From Planctomycetota bacterium (GTDB lineage Bacteria > Planctomycetota > Phycisphaerae > Phycisphaerales > SM1A02), in NCBI GenBank assembly GCA_024226535.1, contig JAAELP010000011.1, positions 1-45,157 of the forward strand: a stretch of DNA of 45,157 nt, read 5' to 3'. Both the position numbers and the translations under genes were made by a program. Under the pieces are notes generated by a model. It saw nothing but the letters and a program-made list of their open reading frames with translations. It did no database searches and was not told the DNA's origin. Of the stretch, positions 26,009 through 34,726 are shown piece after piece. Numbering within the stretch: position 1 is the stretch's first letter; every line of letters begins with the position of its first letter.

Positions 26009-27241
26009 ATGCGCCACCTCACGACGATCCTGCTCGCGCTGCTTCTCTCCGCCGCTCCGGCGATGGCCCAGTCCGCGGACGAGGCCTTCGAGCCAATGCT
26101 GACCGACTTCGGGCGGCTGTACAACGCGCTCAAGAACAGCCGGGGGCTCAGCGAGAGCGACCGCCCCGCCGTCCGGGCGTTGCTCGACCAAGTCGACGCA
26201 TTCACCGCCAAGTGGCCCGATCACGTGGGCGGAACGGCGCTGGGGCTCCAACTCTCGAAGTGGCTCGGCGATACCGACCAGGTCGCCGTCTTCTACGACC
26301 GAATCGCGGAGCTGCGCCCGACCGACGCGTCGATCGCGATCTCCCGACTCCGCCACCGCGAAGCGACCGCGGACCTCAGCGAGGCGGAGCTGATCGCGGA
26401 TTACGAGGCGCTCCAGCGGCGCTTCCCGAAAAGCCCCACCGTCGCCAGCGGTCTGGCCGGGCTGCTCAAGGCTCAGGCCCGCTACCAGGAGGCCATCGCG
26501 GCGTTGCGTGCGCTGGAGCTGGACGCGAACACGTCGTCCCAGGAGATGTACGACCTCGCCGACTGCCTCTTCGCCGAGCACGAGTTCGAGGAGGCATCGG
26601 AGCTTGCGAACCAGCTCGCCGAGGCGAACGTCAGCGATTTCCGCCTGCGCTCGAACGTCGACCGGCTGAAGACGTTCGCCGCCGAGTACGTGGACCTGTG
26701 GGCGCAGGAGCAGGAGCTTCGGGCGCGGGAGCAGGAGTTGGACGACCTGCCGCGGGTCGAGGTCCGCACCGCGAAGGGCGTGATCGTCGTGGAGTTGTTC
26801 GAGAACGAAGCCCCGAACACGGTGGCGAACTACATCTCGCTCGCCGAGTCGGATTTCTACAAGGGCACGAAGTTCCACCGGTTCGAGCCGGACTTCATGA
26901 TCCAGGGCGGCGACCCGCTCTCGAAGGAGGGGGCCACCGGCGTTCCCGGAACCGGCGACCCCGGCTACTTCATCCCCGACGAGCACGGGCAGGACAACCA
27001 CCGCGTGCACTTCCGCGACAGCGTCGCGATGGCCAAGACCTCGAAAGTCAACAGCGGCGGATGCCAGTTCTACTTCAACCACCGGCCGACGCCGTGGCTG
27101 AACGGCCAGCACACCGTCTTCGGTCGCGTGATCGACGGGCACGAGATCGCCCGGAATCTCCGGCGTGACGACGAAATCCTCGCGGTGACCGTCATCCGGA
27201 AGCGCGACCACCCCTACGAGCCCAGCACCCTGCCGAAGTAA
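26009..27241 (+). CDS. Exported TPR-containing cyclophilin-type peptidylprolyl isomerase
   Basis: A 410-residue protein with a signal peptide (M-R-H-L-T-T-I then hydrophobic, ending A-P-A-M-A-Q). Residues about 25-235 are helical repeats like TPRs (L-A-G-L-L-K-A-Q-A-R-Y-Q-E-A-I, L-F-A-E-H-E-F-E-E-A). The C-terminal 160 residues are a cyclophilin domain: G-V-I-V-V-E-L-F, N-T-V-A-N-Y, K-F-H-R-F with the catalytic Arg, F-M-I-Q-G-G-D-P, S-G-G-C-Q-F-Y-F and H-T-V-F-G-R-V. It catalyses proline cis/trans isomerisation during folding of exported proteins. ATG 26009 has AGGA at 8 bases; ATG 26000 would add three residues. It is separated from the QueD gene by the palindromic element. Confidence 0.9.
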   Translation: MRHLTTILLALLLSAAPAMAQSADEAFEPMLTDFGRLYNALKNSRGLSESDRPAVRALLDQVDAFTAKWPDHVGGTALGLQLSKWLGDTDQVAVFYDRIAELRPTDASIAISRLRHREATADLSEAELIADYEALQRRFPKSPTVASGLAGLLKAQARYQEAIAALRALELDANTSSQEMYDLADCLFAEHEFEEASELANQLAEANVSDFRLRSNVDRLKTFAAEYVDLWAQEQELRAREQELDDLPRVEVRTAKGVIVVELFENEAPNTVANYISLAESDFYKGTKFHRFEPDFMIQGGDPLSKEGATGVPGTGDPGYFIPDEHGQDNHRVHFRDSVAMAKTSKVNSGGCQFYFNHRPTPWLNGQHTVFGRVIDGHEIARNLRRDDEILAVTVIRKRDHPYEPSTLPK

Positions 27242-27491
27242 GGCATCATCGCCGCGCAACGGAGCCGCGCTGCCCGATAAGGGCCACGTCGCGCTCGCGA
27301 TCCGCGCACCGGGACGTTAGCGATTTTCAGTTTTTTCTCCGGCCCGCCTGATGACCGCCTGACCGGCGGCCGATGTGGTTTTCTCATCGTTCGGCGATCG
27401 TTCGCCGGCAGGGTTGAGACCCCGGCCGTGGCACCGCGCTCGACGCGGCGCTCCAGGGTCAGGTCCAAAAGGCAACTGGAGTAATATCGAT

Positions 27492-27965
27492 ATGCCCAGC
27501 AACTTCAAGTCTCCGTACGCGACGTCGTTCAAGAACGCCTGCAAGCGCGGCACCTCCTACACCGTCGCCGTCCACAACATCGCGAAGCGGTGCAACAAGA
27601 ACCCGAACGTGGTCTGGAACTCCCTCTGGAAGGCCGGCCTCTGCCACCGCCAGAAGTTCAACGGCACGTGGATCTACTTCCCGTGCGACTGGAACAAGAA
27701 GTCCACCGTCACCAACTGCAAGAACACGCAGACCGTCATGTGGCAGTGGTTCTGCGAGTGGTGCATCATGAACGGCTGCTGCACGCCCATGAAGATGCAC
27801 GACAACTGCGGCTCCCAGAAGGACTTCATGACCTTCTGCCGCAAGCACTTCGGCAAGCAGTACAACGTGAACACGGTCAAGACCACGAAGCGCCGTACCA
27901 CGGGTCGCACCACGAGCTACAAGTTCCCGACCCGCACCCGCACCCGCGCCCGCCGCGCCGCCTGA
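27492..27965 (+). CDS. Small basic Cys/Trp-rich protein, function unknown, probably highly expressed
   Basis: A 157-residue protein from ATG 27492, with GGAG ten bases upstream. It contains 11 Cys (17, 34, 51, 65, 76, 88, 91, 96, 97, 106, 116) and 7 Trp (42, 46, 60, 67, 84, 86, 90), many Lys and Asn, and a tail rich in Arg/Thr ending R-T-R-T-R-A-R-R-A-A. No signal peptide is visible. Residues 20-65 (I-A-K-R-C-N-K-N-P-N-V-V-W-N-S-L-W-K-A-G) read like a helix-turn-helix, so nucleic-acid binding is possible. Codons for Asn, Lys and Thr are almost all C- or G-ending, and a near-perfect terminator follows, as in highly expressed genes. The Cys pairs 88/91 and 96/97 could bind metal. I do not recognise the family. 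Confidence 0.8.
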   Translation: MPSNFKSPYATSFKNACKRGTSYTVAVHNIAKRCNKNPNVVWNSLWKAGLCHRQKFNGTWIYFPCDWNKKSTVTNCKNTQTVMWQWFCEWCIMNGCCTPMKMHDNCGSQKDFMTFCRKHFGKQYNVNTVKTTKRRTTGRTTSYKFPTRTRTRARRAA

Positions 27966-27994
27966 TCGACGCGACGACCACTCCTCAATGCACC

Positions 27995-28031
27995 ACGGCG
28001 CCGATTTCGTTCGGCGCCGTTTTTCTTTTTT
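27995..28031 (+). terminator. Strong intrinsic terminator after the Cys/Trp-rich gene
   Basis: ACGGCGCCGA (27995-28004) and TCGGCGCCGT (28011-28020) are fully complementary over 10 bp around a 6-base loop, followed by TTTTTCTTTTTT. Confidence 0.95.
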
Positions 28032-28044
28032 GAGCGGAGTCCGC

Positions 28045-28515
28045 TCAGGCGAGATCGCACTCACCGAGCAGGCGGAAGTTCTTCTTGCGCAGGATCTGCC
28101 CCCCGAGGATGTGATCGTCCACGGCCAGCGCGATCGTGGGCATGCCGCCGGCGCCGAGCAGCAGCGGGTACGCGAAACGGATGTTCAGCTCCGCCCCGAG
28201 CAGGCAAAGGCACATGCTGGAGATCGTCTGGCCCTCGTGCAGCTCGACGACGAGCAGGTCGAGGACCGCGAAGGTCACCCCGTGATCGCGCAGCATCTCC
28301 TGGGCCGCGTCCCCGTTGCTCGGGATCAACCGGACGACCGCGTGATCGGACGACTCGAGGACGCTGAGCCCGCAGAGGTGCACGTTCGGCGCCTCGTCGA
28401 ACATGCGGACGAGGTCCAGCAGTCGACCGACCTTGTTCTCGAGAAAGACGCTGAACTGTCGAACGCTTGGTGGCGAGTACGCCTGGCCCGTGCGCTGCGG
28501 CGTCATCTGGCTCAT
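28045..28515 (-). CDS. ACT-domain protein
   Basis: A 156-residue protein from ATG 28515, which has GGAG six bases upstream. It starts with a short polar region, then an ACT-type domain: Q-F-S-V-F-L-E-N-K-V-G-R-L-L-D-L-V-R-M-F, a loop, H-L-C-G-L-S-V-L and D-H-A-V-V-R-L-I. The second half (A-V-L-D-L-L-V-V-E-L) looks like a second, weaker copy. ACT domains bind amino acids and regulate metabolic enzymes; here it stands alone, so it may be a regulatory subunit or a sensor. No amino-acid enzyme is adjacent. It is 29 bp downstream of the strong terminator of the convergent gene. Confidence 0.82.
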   Translation of the reverse strand: MSQMTPQRTGQAYSPPSVRQFSVFLENKVGRLLDLVRMFDEAPNVHLCGLSVLESSDHAVVRLIPSNGDAAQEMLRDHGVTFAVLDLLVVELHEGQTISSMCLCLLGAELNIRFAYPLLLGAGGMPTIALAVDDHILGGQILRKKNFRLLGECDLA

Positions 28516-28617
28516 CCGTGACTCCCTGGCACCTCCCCTGCCGCCCCCGGTGGGCCGCCGGCCATCATCCCTAGCGTATCGCCGGCCCCGCTTTGAGCAA
28601 GCAAAATCGGCACCGGA

Positions 28618-29511
28618 TCACCTCGCCGCGGCGACGAAGTCGACCTCCGCCGACGGCGGCGCGAGACCCGCCTCGGAGAGCGCCGACAGGAACCGGTGCA
28701 CCGCCCGGCGGCCGGTGTCACCGAAGTCCAGCGTCCAGCGGTTGACGTACATGGACACGAAGCGATCGGCGAGGTCCCGGTCCATGCCGCGGGCGAACTC
28801 CAGCGCGTACCGGATCGACTCGTCGCGGTTCGCCAGAGCGTGCTCGACGCTCCGGCGCAGGATGGCGGTGATCTCCCCCAACGCCCCCTGCCCGTACACG
28901 GTCGCCAGGTCGCGGCGGATCGCGTTCACGCCCAGCGGCAGCGGGAGATCCTCCCGCCGGCTCCACCACGCGCCGAGATCCTCCAGGAGCCGCAGCCCCG
29001 ACTCGGCGAACGTGAGCTGGCCCTCGTGGATCACGAGCCCCGCGCCGAACTCGCCGGCCGCCACCCGCGGGATGATCTGCTCGAAGGGCACGACGCGGTA
29101 GTCGAAGGAGCCCGGCCCGAGCAGCAGCGATACGCACCCGAACGCGCTCGTGCGCTCCCCCGGCACCGCGAGCACGACGGTACCGCTCCGGAGATCCTCC
29201 ACGGTCACGGCCTCGGGCGCGACGAGCTTCGGTCCGTACCCGTCGCCCATCGAGGCCCCGCACGCGGTGATCGCGTAGCGGTCCTGCACGCGGGGGTACT
29301 GCGCGCAGCTCATCGCGGTGATCTCCAGGTCGGCCGCGTCCGAGCGGAGGTTCAGCGTCTCGATGTCCTCGGCGACGATCTCGAAACGGAACCGCCCCGT
29401 GTCGACCGCCGACGGCCCCTCCTCGCGGGCGAGCAGCGGCCACCACATGAAGGCGTCGTCGGGGTCGGGGCTGTGCCCCAGACGCAGGACGGGATGGGGG
29501 TCGACCGTCAT
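28618..29511 (-). CDS. mqnD: 1,4-dihydroxy-6-naphthoate synthase (futalosine pathway)
   Basis: A 297-residue MqnD, which converts cyclic dehypoxanthine futalosine to 1,4-dihydroxy-6-naphthoate in the futalosine route to menaquinone. Family marks are G-H-S-P-D-P-D-D-A-F-M near the start, T-A-M-S-C-A-Q-Y-P, G-Y-G-P-K-L-V and P-L-P-L-G-V-N-A-I-R-R. The length is normal. No mqnA, B, C or E is in the window. It begins 12 bp after the stop of the acyl-AMP ligase gene, so both are probably one transcript. Confidence 0.92.
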   Translation of the reverse strand: MTVDPHPVLRLGHSPDPDDAFMWWPLLAREEGPSAVDTGRFRFEIVAEDIETLNLRSDAADLEITAMSCAQYPRVQDRYAITACGASMGDGYGPKLVAPEAVTVEDLRSGTVVLAVPGERTSAFGCVSLLLGPGSFDYRVVPFEQIIPRVAAGEFGAGLVIHEGQLTFAESGLRLLEDLGAWWSRREDLPLPLGVNAIRRDLATVYGQGALGEITAILRRSVEHALANRDESIRYALEFARGMDRDLADRFVSMYVNRWTLDFGDTGRRAVHRFLSALSEAGLAPPSAEVDFVAAAR

Positions 29512-29523
29512 GATGAACGATGC

Positions 29524-30996
29524 TCAGGCGAGGGACGCCGTGGCGGCGGAGAGTTCGCGACGCATGATCTTGCCCGTCGGGTTCCGCGGCAACGTCTCGA
29601 TGACCCGGATCTCGCGCGGGACCTTGAACTGGGCGAGACGCTCCCGGCAGTGCGCCCGCAGGGCGCGCTCGTCGAACTGGGCGCCCTCCTCCAGCTCGAC
29701 GAAGGCCATCGCCGTCTCGCCGCGCGACTCGTCCACCACGCCGATGACGGCCGAGGCATGCACGGTCGCGTGCTGGTTCAGCACCTCCTCGATCTCGCGC
29801 GGGAAGACGTTGTCGCCGCCGATGATGAGCATCTCCTTGATCCGTCCCGTGATGAAGAGGTGACCGTCCTCGTCGACCTTCCCCATGTCGCCAGTCCGGA
29901 AGAAGCCCTCGTCGTCGAAGACCGCCGCCGTTTCGTCGGGCAGCTTGAAGTACCCGCTCATCACGTTCGGGCCCTTGATGCAGACCTCGCCTTCGGCCCC
30001 GGAGGACAGGCGGTTGCCGTCGGGATCGACGATCTTCTCCTCTACCCGCGGCAGGCACGGCCCGACGGAATGACGCTTGTGCTCGTCGGGGCGGCAGAGG
30101 TTCGAGACCGGCGACGTCTCCGTAAGCCCGTAGCCTTCGTTGAGCACGAGGCCGAAGCGTTCGCGGAACCCGTCGAACACCGCGGCGGGCAGCGGCTCGC
30201 CGCCGGAGGCCGCGATCTGGAGCGACGAGAAATGGTCGGCGGTGGCGCTCTTCGCCGACAGCAGCGCGTTGTACATCGACGGGATTGCGATCATCACCGT
30301 CGGCCGGTGCTTCTGGAGCAGCTTCAGGATGCGGGCGGGGACGAAGCGGGCCGTGTAGACCGCCTTGCTCCCGGCCGCGAGCGGAAGCAGCGTGAGGGCG
30401 GTCAGGCCGAAGCTGTGGAACTGGGGCAGCACGCCCATGATGACCGGGATCCGTTCGACACCGATGAACTCGAGGCACTGCTCGACATTCGAGGAGAGGT
30501 TGTCCCCGGTGAGCATCACGCCCTTGGGGCGACCGGAGGTGCCGGAGGTGTACAGGAGCACGGCCATGTCGTCGTCGGAACGCTGCTTCGCTCGGCGCAG
30601 CGGCGGCAGGCCGCCGAAGGACATCTCGTCCATGCGGATCTGCTTCACCGATTCGGGCAGGCCACCGGCGAACTCGACCATCGGCGTCACCGTGACGACC
30701 GCGTCCAGCTCGGCGTCGTCGATGATGTACGCCCGCTCCTCCTCCGACAGCAGGTAGTTCAGCGGGACGGAGGTGCGGCCCAGCATCCAGGTCGCCAGCA
30801 GGGCCACGGGGCAGAGCCCGGACGTCGGCAGCATGAAGCCGATGTGCTCGCGCGACGTCGTCCGCTCGATGGCCCGGGCCATGTGCAACGCGGCGACGTA
30901 CAGGTCGAGGCCCCGCCACGACCGCTGATCGTCCACGATGCGGACCTGGCGCGGGCCGAGCAGCAGCTTGCGGAGGATCGGTTTCAGCAAACGCAT
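29524..30996 (-). CDS. AMP-dependent acyl-CoA synthetase/ligase
   Basis: A 490-residue ANL-family enzyme that activates a carboxylic acid as an acyl-AMP and usually transfers it to CoA. Motifs: L-L-Y-T-S-G-T-S-G-R-P-K-G-V (AMP binding), Q-F-H-S-F-G-L, N-E-G-Y-G-L-T-E-T-S-P, R-T-G-D-M-G, and the C-terminal P-R-N-P-T-G-K-I-M-R-R with the catalytic Lys. Start ATG 30996 (M-R-L-L-K-P-I-L) has GGAG five bases upstream. The substrate is uncertain: long-chain fatty acids or an aromatic acid are both possible. The link with mqnD suggests, but does not show, a role near menaquinone synthesis. Confidence 0.88.
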   Translation of the reverse strand: MRLLKPILRKLLLGPRQVRIVDDQRSWRGLDLYVAALHMARAIERTTSREHIGFMLPTSGLCPVALLATWMLGRTSVPLNYLLSEEERAYIIDDAELDAVVTVTPMVEFAGGLPESVKQIRMDEMSFGGLPPLRRAKQRSDDDMAVLLYTSGTSGRPKGVMLTGDNLSSNVEQCLEFIGVERIPVIMGVLPQFHSFGLTALTLLPLAAGSKAVYTARFVPARILKLLQKHRPTVMIAIPSMYNALLSAKSATADHFSSLQIAASGGEPLPAAVFDGFRERFGLVLNEGYGLTETSPVSNLCRPDEHKRHSVGPCLPRVEEKIVDPDGNRLSSGAEGEVCIKGPNVMSGYFKLPDETAAVFDDEGFFRTGDMGKVDEDGHLFITGRIKEMLIIGGDNVFPREIEEVLNQHATVHASAVIGVVDESRGETAMAFVELEEGAQFDERALRAHCRERLAQFKVPREIRVIETLPRNPTGKIMRRELSAATASLA

Positions 30997-31088
30997 GACG
31001 GCTCCGTGTCCGGTCCCGGAAAGTGGCGGACCGGGGTTGATCAGTACGATAGTTGAGGGACCCTCCCCCGTACACCGAGCCGAATCCC

Positions 31089-31832
31089 ATGCCACAAGGC
31101 CTTCTCGTCGCCCCCGCCGACCGAGTGCGCCCCCGCCTCTGGCGCCGGGCGCTGCCGATCCTCGTCGCGATCCTCGCCGGCTGCGAGGCCGCGCCGAAGG
31201 TCCGCATGGATTCGATGCGCTCCGACTACGACGCCGGGCGCTACGAGCAGGCCCACGAAGAGGCGACGGATCTCGCCCTGACGGCGTCCGGGCCGGCGCG
31301 CGACGAGGCGCAGTACCTCGCCGGGCTGAGCGCGTACCGTCTCGGCGATCTCTACGACGCGGAGCTTCGTCTCGCCTCCGCCGCGCGATCGGACGATCCG
31401 GACATGGCCGCACACGCCAAGGCGTCGCTGGGCCTCGTGCTCCTGGATCGCGACCGCCCCTTCGAGGCGGAGCGGCTCTTCCGCGAAGCGGCCTCGGATC
31501 TCGAGGGCGAGGACCGCGCGCGGGCCATCCGCTTCGCCGAGCGGGCGGCGCACCACGCCCGGACCGCCGGGATCTCCCGCACCGAGGCCGGTGCCTTCAC
31601 GCTCCAGGTCGGCGCGTTCCGCGAGCGCCGCCGGGCGCAGCGGGCGGCCGATGACGCTTCGCGGCGGGCGGCCGACGCCGGGCTCGCCACCGCCCGGATC
31701 GTCGAGCGCGCGGGTCGGGGCGCATCGCTCTACCTCGTGCACGTGGGGACGTTCGGCACGCGGCGGGAAGCGGCCGCGGCGCGAGGGCGGCTGGGACGGC
31801 TGGACTACATCGTCGCGTCCGTACCAAACTGA
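31089..31832 (+). CDS. SPOR-domain lipoprotein with TPR-like repeats
   Basis: A 247-residue protein. The hydrophobic segment L-P-I-L-V-A-I-L-A-G-C is a lipobox with Cys at position 32. Residues about 45-165 are Ala-rich helical repeats (Y-D-A-G-R-Y-E-Q-A-H-E-E-A). Residues about 175-247 form a SPOR domain starting F-T-L-Q-V-G-A-F and closing Y-L-V-H-V-G-T-F-G-T, which binds denuded glycan strands of peptidoglycan. Start ATG 31089 is chosen because it precedes the signal closely. It is divergent from the ligase gene. A cell-wall role is inferred from SPOR. Confidence 0.88.
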   Translation: MPQGLLVAPADRVRPRLWRRALPILVAILAGCEAAPKVRMDSMRSDYDAGRYEQAHEEATDLALTASGPARDEAQYLAGLSAYRLGDLYDAELRLASAARSDDPDMAAHAKASLGLVLLDRDRPFEAERLFREAASDLEGEDRARAIRFAERAAHHARTAGISRTEAGAFTLQVGAFRERRRAQRAADDASRRAADAGLATARIVERAGRGASLYLVHVGTFGTRREAAAARGRLGRLDYIVASVPN

Positions 31833-31959
31833 TCCCGGCCGCTCATCACTCTGCGCCAACGAGTTGCGGCGATCCGGCCTATCGTCCCGGGTGTCTTGTT
31901 ACTCTGGGCGCCGGCGGGATCCGCGGTTCGCCGTCAACCCGCGTAGAGAGGACCGAGTC

Positions 31960-33827
31960 GTGAACCACGGGTGGCGGAGCATCGTGCCGGTCCTGTCAAC
32001 GGCTGCGTTCCTGGCCCTGGCCACGTCACCGACGTTGGCCGCGGAGTCGGAGCGACACCCGCCGCCGGTCCCCGATGCGCTCCCCCCGTGCGGGGGCGCG
32101 GTGAAGCCGGACGTCGAGGTTCGCCCGCCGGCGACGGAACAGGTTGTGACGAGGACGACGGCTCGGTCATCGACGTGCTCGTCGTCTACACGAACGTCGC
32201 CCGGATCGACGCCGGCGGCACGGCCGCCCTTGAGGCCTTGATCGACATGGCGGTCACGGTTACCAACGACGCGTACGTCAACAGTTCGATCGCGTTCCAG
32301 CTCAACGCCGTCCATGTCGCCGAAGTCAACTACGGCGAGGACGGATTCTACCTCGATCACCTCGATCGCCTGCGCAATCCGAATGATGGATACATGGACG
32401 GTGTTCATCAACTGCGTGACGAGCACCGCGCCGATCTCGTTGCACTCATCGTGGCCGACACCTCCGCTGGTGGTCAGGCCTACCTGTTCGGGGGTGAAGA
32501 ATACGCGTTCAGCGTGACGACCTGGGATTGGGCTGCCGACTTTCGGATCCTCGCCCACGAGATCGGTCACAATCAGGGGTGTTGTCACGCCCCCGGTGAC
32601 GGCGGAGGTTGCGAAAACGGTGGCTTGTTCGACTACTCGAACGGTCGTCGATTCAACGGCAACAGCGGGACGCTCTGGCGCACGGTGATGGCGTATGACC
32701 CCGGTTCTGTAATCTCGAACTTCTCCAATCCGGATGTTCTCTTCGACGGCCAGCCCACGGGGGTCCCCGCGGGGTCACCTGACTCCGCCGACAACGCGCG
32801 AACGATCAACGAGACGGCTTACACGATCGCCAACTACCGTCTCGGGTGCGCCGTGCCCGCCACGTGCTTCACCGAGGACTGTAACGACAACGACATCCGC
32901 GACGAGTGCGACATCGCATCCGGCACGAGCCTCGACGACAACGGCAACGGCATCCCCGACGAGTGTGAGATCGGAGCCTGCTGCCTGGGGGTGAGTTGCG
33001 CGTCGGACACGGCGCAGGTTGATTGCAGCAGCGCCGGCGGCACCTTCCAGGGCGTGGGCACGACGTGCGCGCCGACCCCCTGCCTCCCGTCGTGCTCGGC
33101 GGACGTGAGCGGCAACGGCCAAGTGGACTTCAACGACATCCTCACGGTGATCGGAGCATGGGGACCGTGCGGCGTGCCGTGTCCGGCGGACCTGAGCGGC
33201 AACGGCCAGGTGGACTTCGCCGACGTGGTCGCGATCATCGGCCAGTGGGGTCCGTGCCCCAGCTCCGCCGCGTGCTGCTTCCTCACCGGCGCGTGCCTCG
33301 ACACGCCGGAAACGGAGTGCCTCGCCCAGGGCGGCGAGATGCAGGGCCCGCTGAGCACCTGCGCCACCGTGTCGTGCCAGGCCGATGCCTGTGCGGTCTC
33401 CCAGGAGAGCTGTCTCGAAGAGCACGCCACCGGCGGATGCAACCATCCGGCCTGCTGCGCGGCCGTCTGCGCGACGGACGTGTTCTGCTGCGACTTCCAG
33501 TGGGACGACCTGTGCGCCCAGACGGCGGGAGAGATCTGCGGTCTCCAGGCGTGCTGCCTGGCCGACGGCTCATGCCTCGAGGTGACGCCATCGGAGTGCA
33601 CGGGCCTCGCAGGCACCCCGGCCGGACCGGGCACCCAGTGCAGCACCACGGCCTGCGGCGATCCGTGCGAAAACGCGACCGGCTCCTGCTACGAGGCCCA
33701 CGAGACCCCGGGGTGCGACGATCCCGCCTGCTGCGCGACGGTGTGCGACATCGACTCGTTCTGCTGCGATTTCAACTGGGACCAGGTCTGCGCCGACACC
33801 GCCCAGACCGCCTGCGACGGCCCCTGA
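31960..33827 (+). CDS. Secreted M12-type metalloprotease with dockerin-like and Cys-rich modules, frameshifted after the signal
   Basis: GTG 31960 has AGAGGA eight bases upstream and begins a signal peptide (N-H-G-W-R-S-I-V-P then hydrophobic, ending T-L-A-A). This frame continues to about 32145, where the coding continues in another frame (C-D-E-D-D-G-S-V-I-D-V-L-V-V-Y-T). One missing base there would join them, so this is a pseudogene, a recoding site or a sequence error. The catalytic domain has the zinc site H-E-I-G-H-N-Q-G-C-C-H and a downstream V-M-A-Y-D-P Met-turn, as in M12B-like metzincins. After it come C-N-D-N-D-I-R-D-E-C-D-type loops, two dockerin-like repeats each ending W-G-P-C, and alternating Cys-rich modules of two kinds (A-C-C-x-x-x-G-x-C starts; C-C-x-x-V-C-x-x-D-x-F-C-C cores), about 30-50 residues each. 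Confidence 0.82.
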
Positions 33828-33872
33828 TCGCGCGTCGCAAGACCCACCCACGGCATGAGAGAACGAAGAAAG

Positions 33873-33961
33873 CGGACAGGGCGGGATTCGAACCCGCGGT
33901 ACCGGTTTCCCGATACGCCGGTTTAGCAAACCGGTGCCTTCAGCCGCTCGGCCACCTGTCC
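33873..33961 (-). tRNA. tRNA-Ser (anticodon GCU)
   Basis: An 89-base cloverleaf on the minus strand. The acceptor stem GGACAGG (33955-33961) pairs with CCTGTCC (33874-33880) and the discriminator is G at 33873. The anticodon loop TTGCTAA reads AGC/AGU codons. A long variable arm pairs around TATCGGGAAACCGGTA, and the T-loop is GGTTCGAATCC. The CCA end is not encoded. Confidence 0.95.
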
Positions 33962-34161
33962 GGAAGACACAGCATCTTTGCACCCGTGCCCGGAAGCGTC
34001 AAACCGGGGCCCGGCGGAAGCCGGTTCGGGCCACCGGCCGGATCGGTCGTGTCGACGGCACACACCGAAAATGCCCAAAAAACGGGGATTTCACACGTAT
34101 CCGCCCTCGCTCGCGAGCGACAAAAAGTCAGAAAACCCCTTGTTTTGCAGGGGGAAAGTGG

Positions 34162-34190
34162 TTGTGTCAGCCACCGAACGCCGATACCCT
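34162..34190 (+). promoter_or_regulatory. Possible promoter of the HU-like gene
   Basis: TTGTGT (34162-34167) and TACCCT (34185-34190) are spaced by 17 bases and lie 52 bases before the ATG. The leader also contains an A-rich stretch at 34075-34145. Visual match only; the -10 is poor. Confidence 0.28.
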
Positions 34191-34242
34191 TCGCGCGGAC
34201 AGAGCCGATTTTCGGCCTGCCAGTCAGCGAAAGGATTCACCG

Positions 34243-34614
34243 ATGGCAAAGAAGAGGACCACGACGAGGTCCAAGAAGAAGACCACGAGGAAATCGACCA
34301 CGGAGGTCAAGCCCCGCACCAAGAGCCAGATCTTTGGCGAGATCGCGGAGAAGACGGAGCTCACGCGCCGCGAAGTCGCCAGCGTCTTCGACGAGATGCA
34401 CGTCCTCATGAAGAAGGACCTCGGCCGCCGCGGTCCCGGCCAGTTCACCGTCCCCGGCCTCATGAAGGTCGTCAAGGTGCACAAGCCGCGCCGCGCCGCG
34501 CGGAAGAACGTCCCCAACCCGTTCCGACCGGGTGAGTTCATGGACATCGCCGCCAAGCCCGCGACCAACGTGGTCAAGGTGCGCCCGCTCAAGGCGCTGA
34601 AGGAGATGGTCTGA
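34243..34614 (+). CDS. HU-family DNA-binding protein with Lys/Arg-rich N-terminal extension
   Basis: A 123-residue protein from ATG 34243, with AAAGGA eight bases upstream. The first 25 residues are a basic extension (K-K-R-T-T-T-R-S-K-K-K-T-T-R-K). The remainder follows the HU/IHF fold: K-S-Q-I-F-G-E-I-A-E-K-T-E-L-T-R-R-E-V, then the beta-arm with V-H-K-P-R-R-A-A-R-K-N-V-P-N-P-F-R-P-G-E and ending V-R-P-L-K-A-L-K-E. The arm keeps the R-N-P-x-T-G-like motif only loosely (K-N-V-P-N-P-F-R-P-G). It probably compacts DNA, as HU does. A strong terminator follows and it stands alone. Confidence 0.9.
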   Translation: MAKKRTTTRSKKKTTRKSTTEVKPRTKSQIFGEIAEKTELTRREVASVFDEMHVLMKKDLGRRGPGQFTVPGLMKVVKVHKPRRAARKNVPNPFRPGEFMDIAAKPATNVVKVRPLKALKEMV

Positions 34615-34687
34615 CCGCGAACCGCGCCACGACCCGTCGATGCACGCGCTGACCGCGCGCTGACTGATCGACGACCTCGTTCGTTCT

Positions 34688-34719
34688 GAAACCGCCGGAC
34701 CTCTGTCCGGCGGTTTTCT
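34688..34719 (+). terminator. Intrinsic terminator after the HU-like gene
   Basis: AAACCGCCGGAC (34689-34700) and GTCCGGCGGTTT (34705-34716) pair fully around a CTCT loop, then T-rich sequence follows. The A/T-flanked stem may also work for the convergent gene. Confidence 0.9.
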
Positions 34720-34726
34720 GTGCGCG

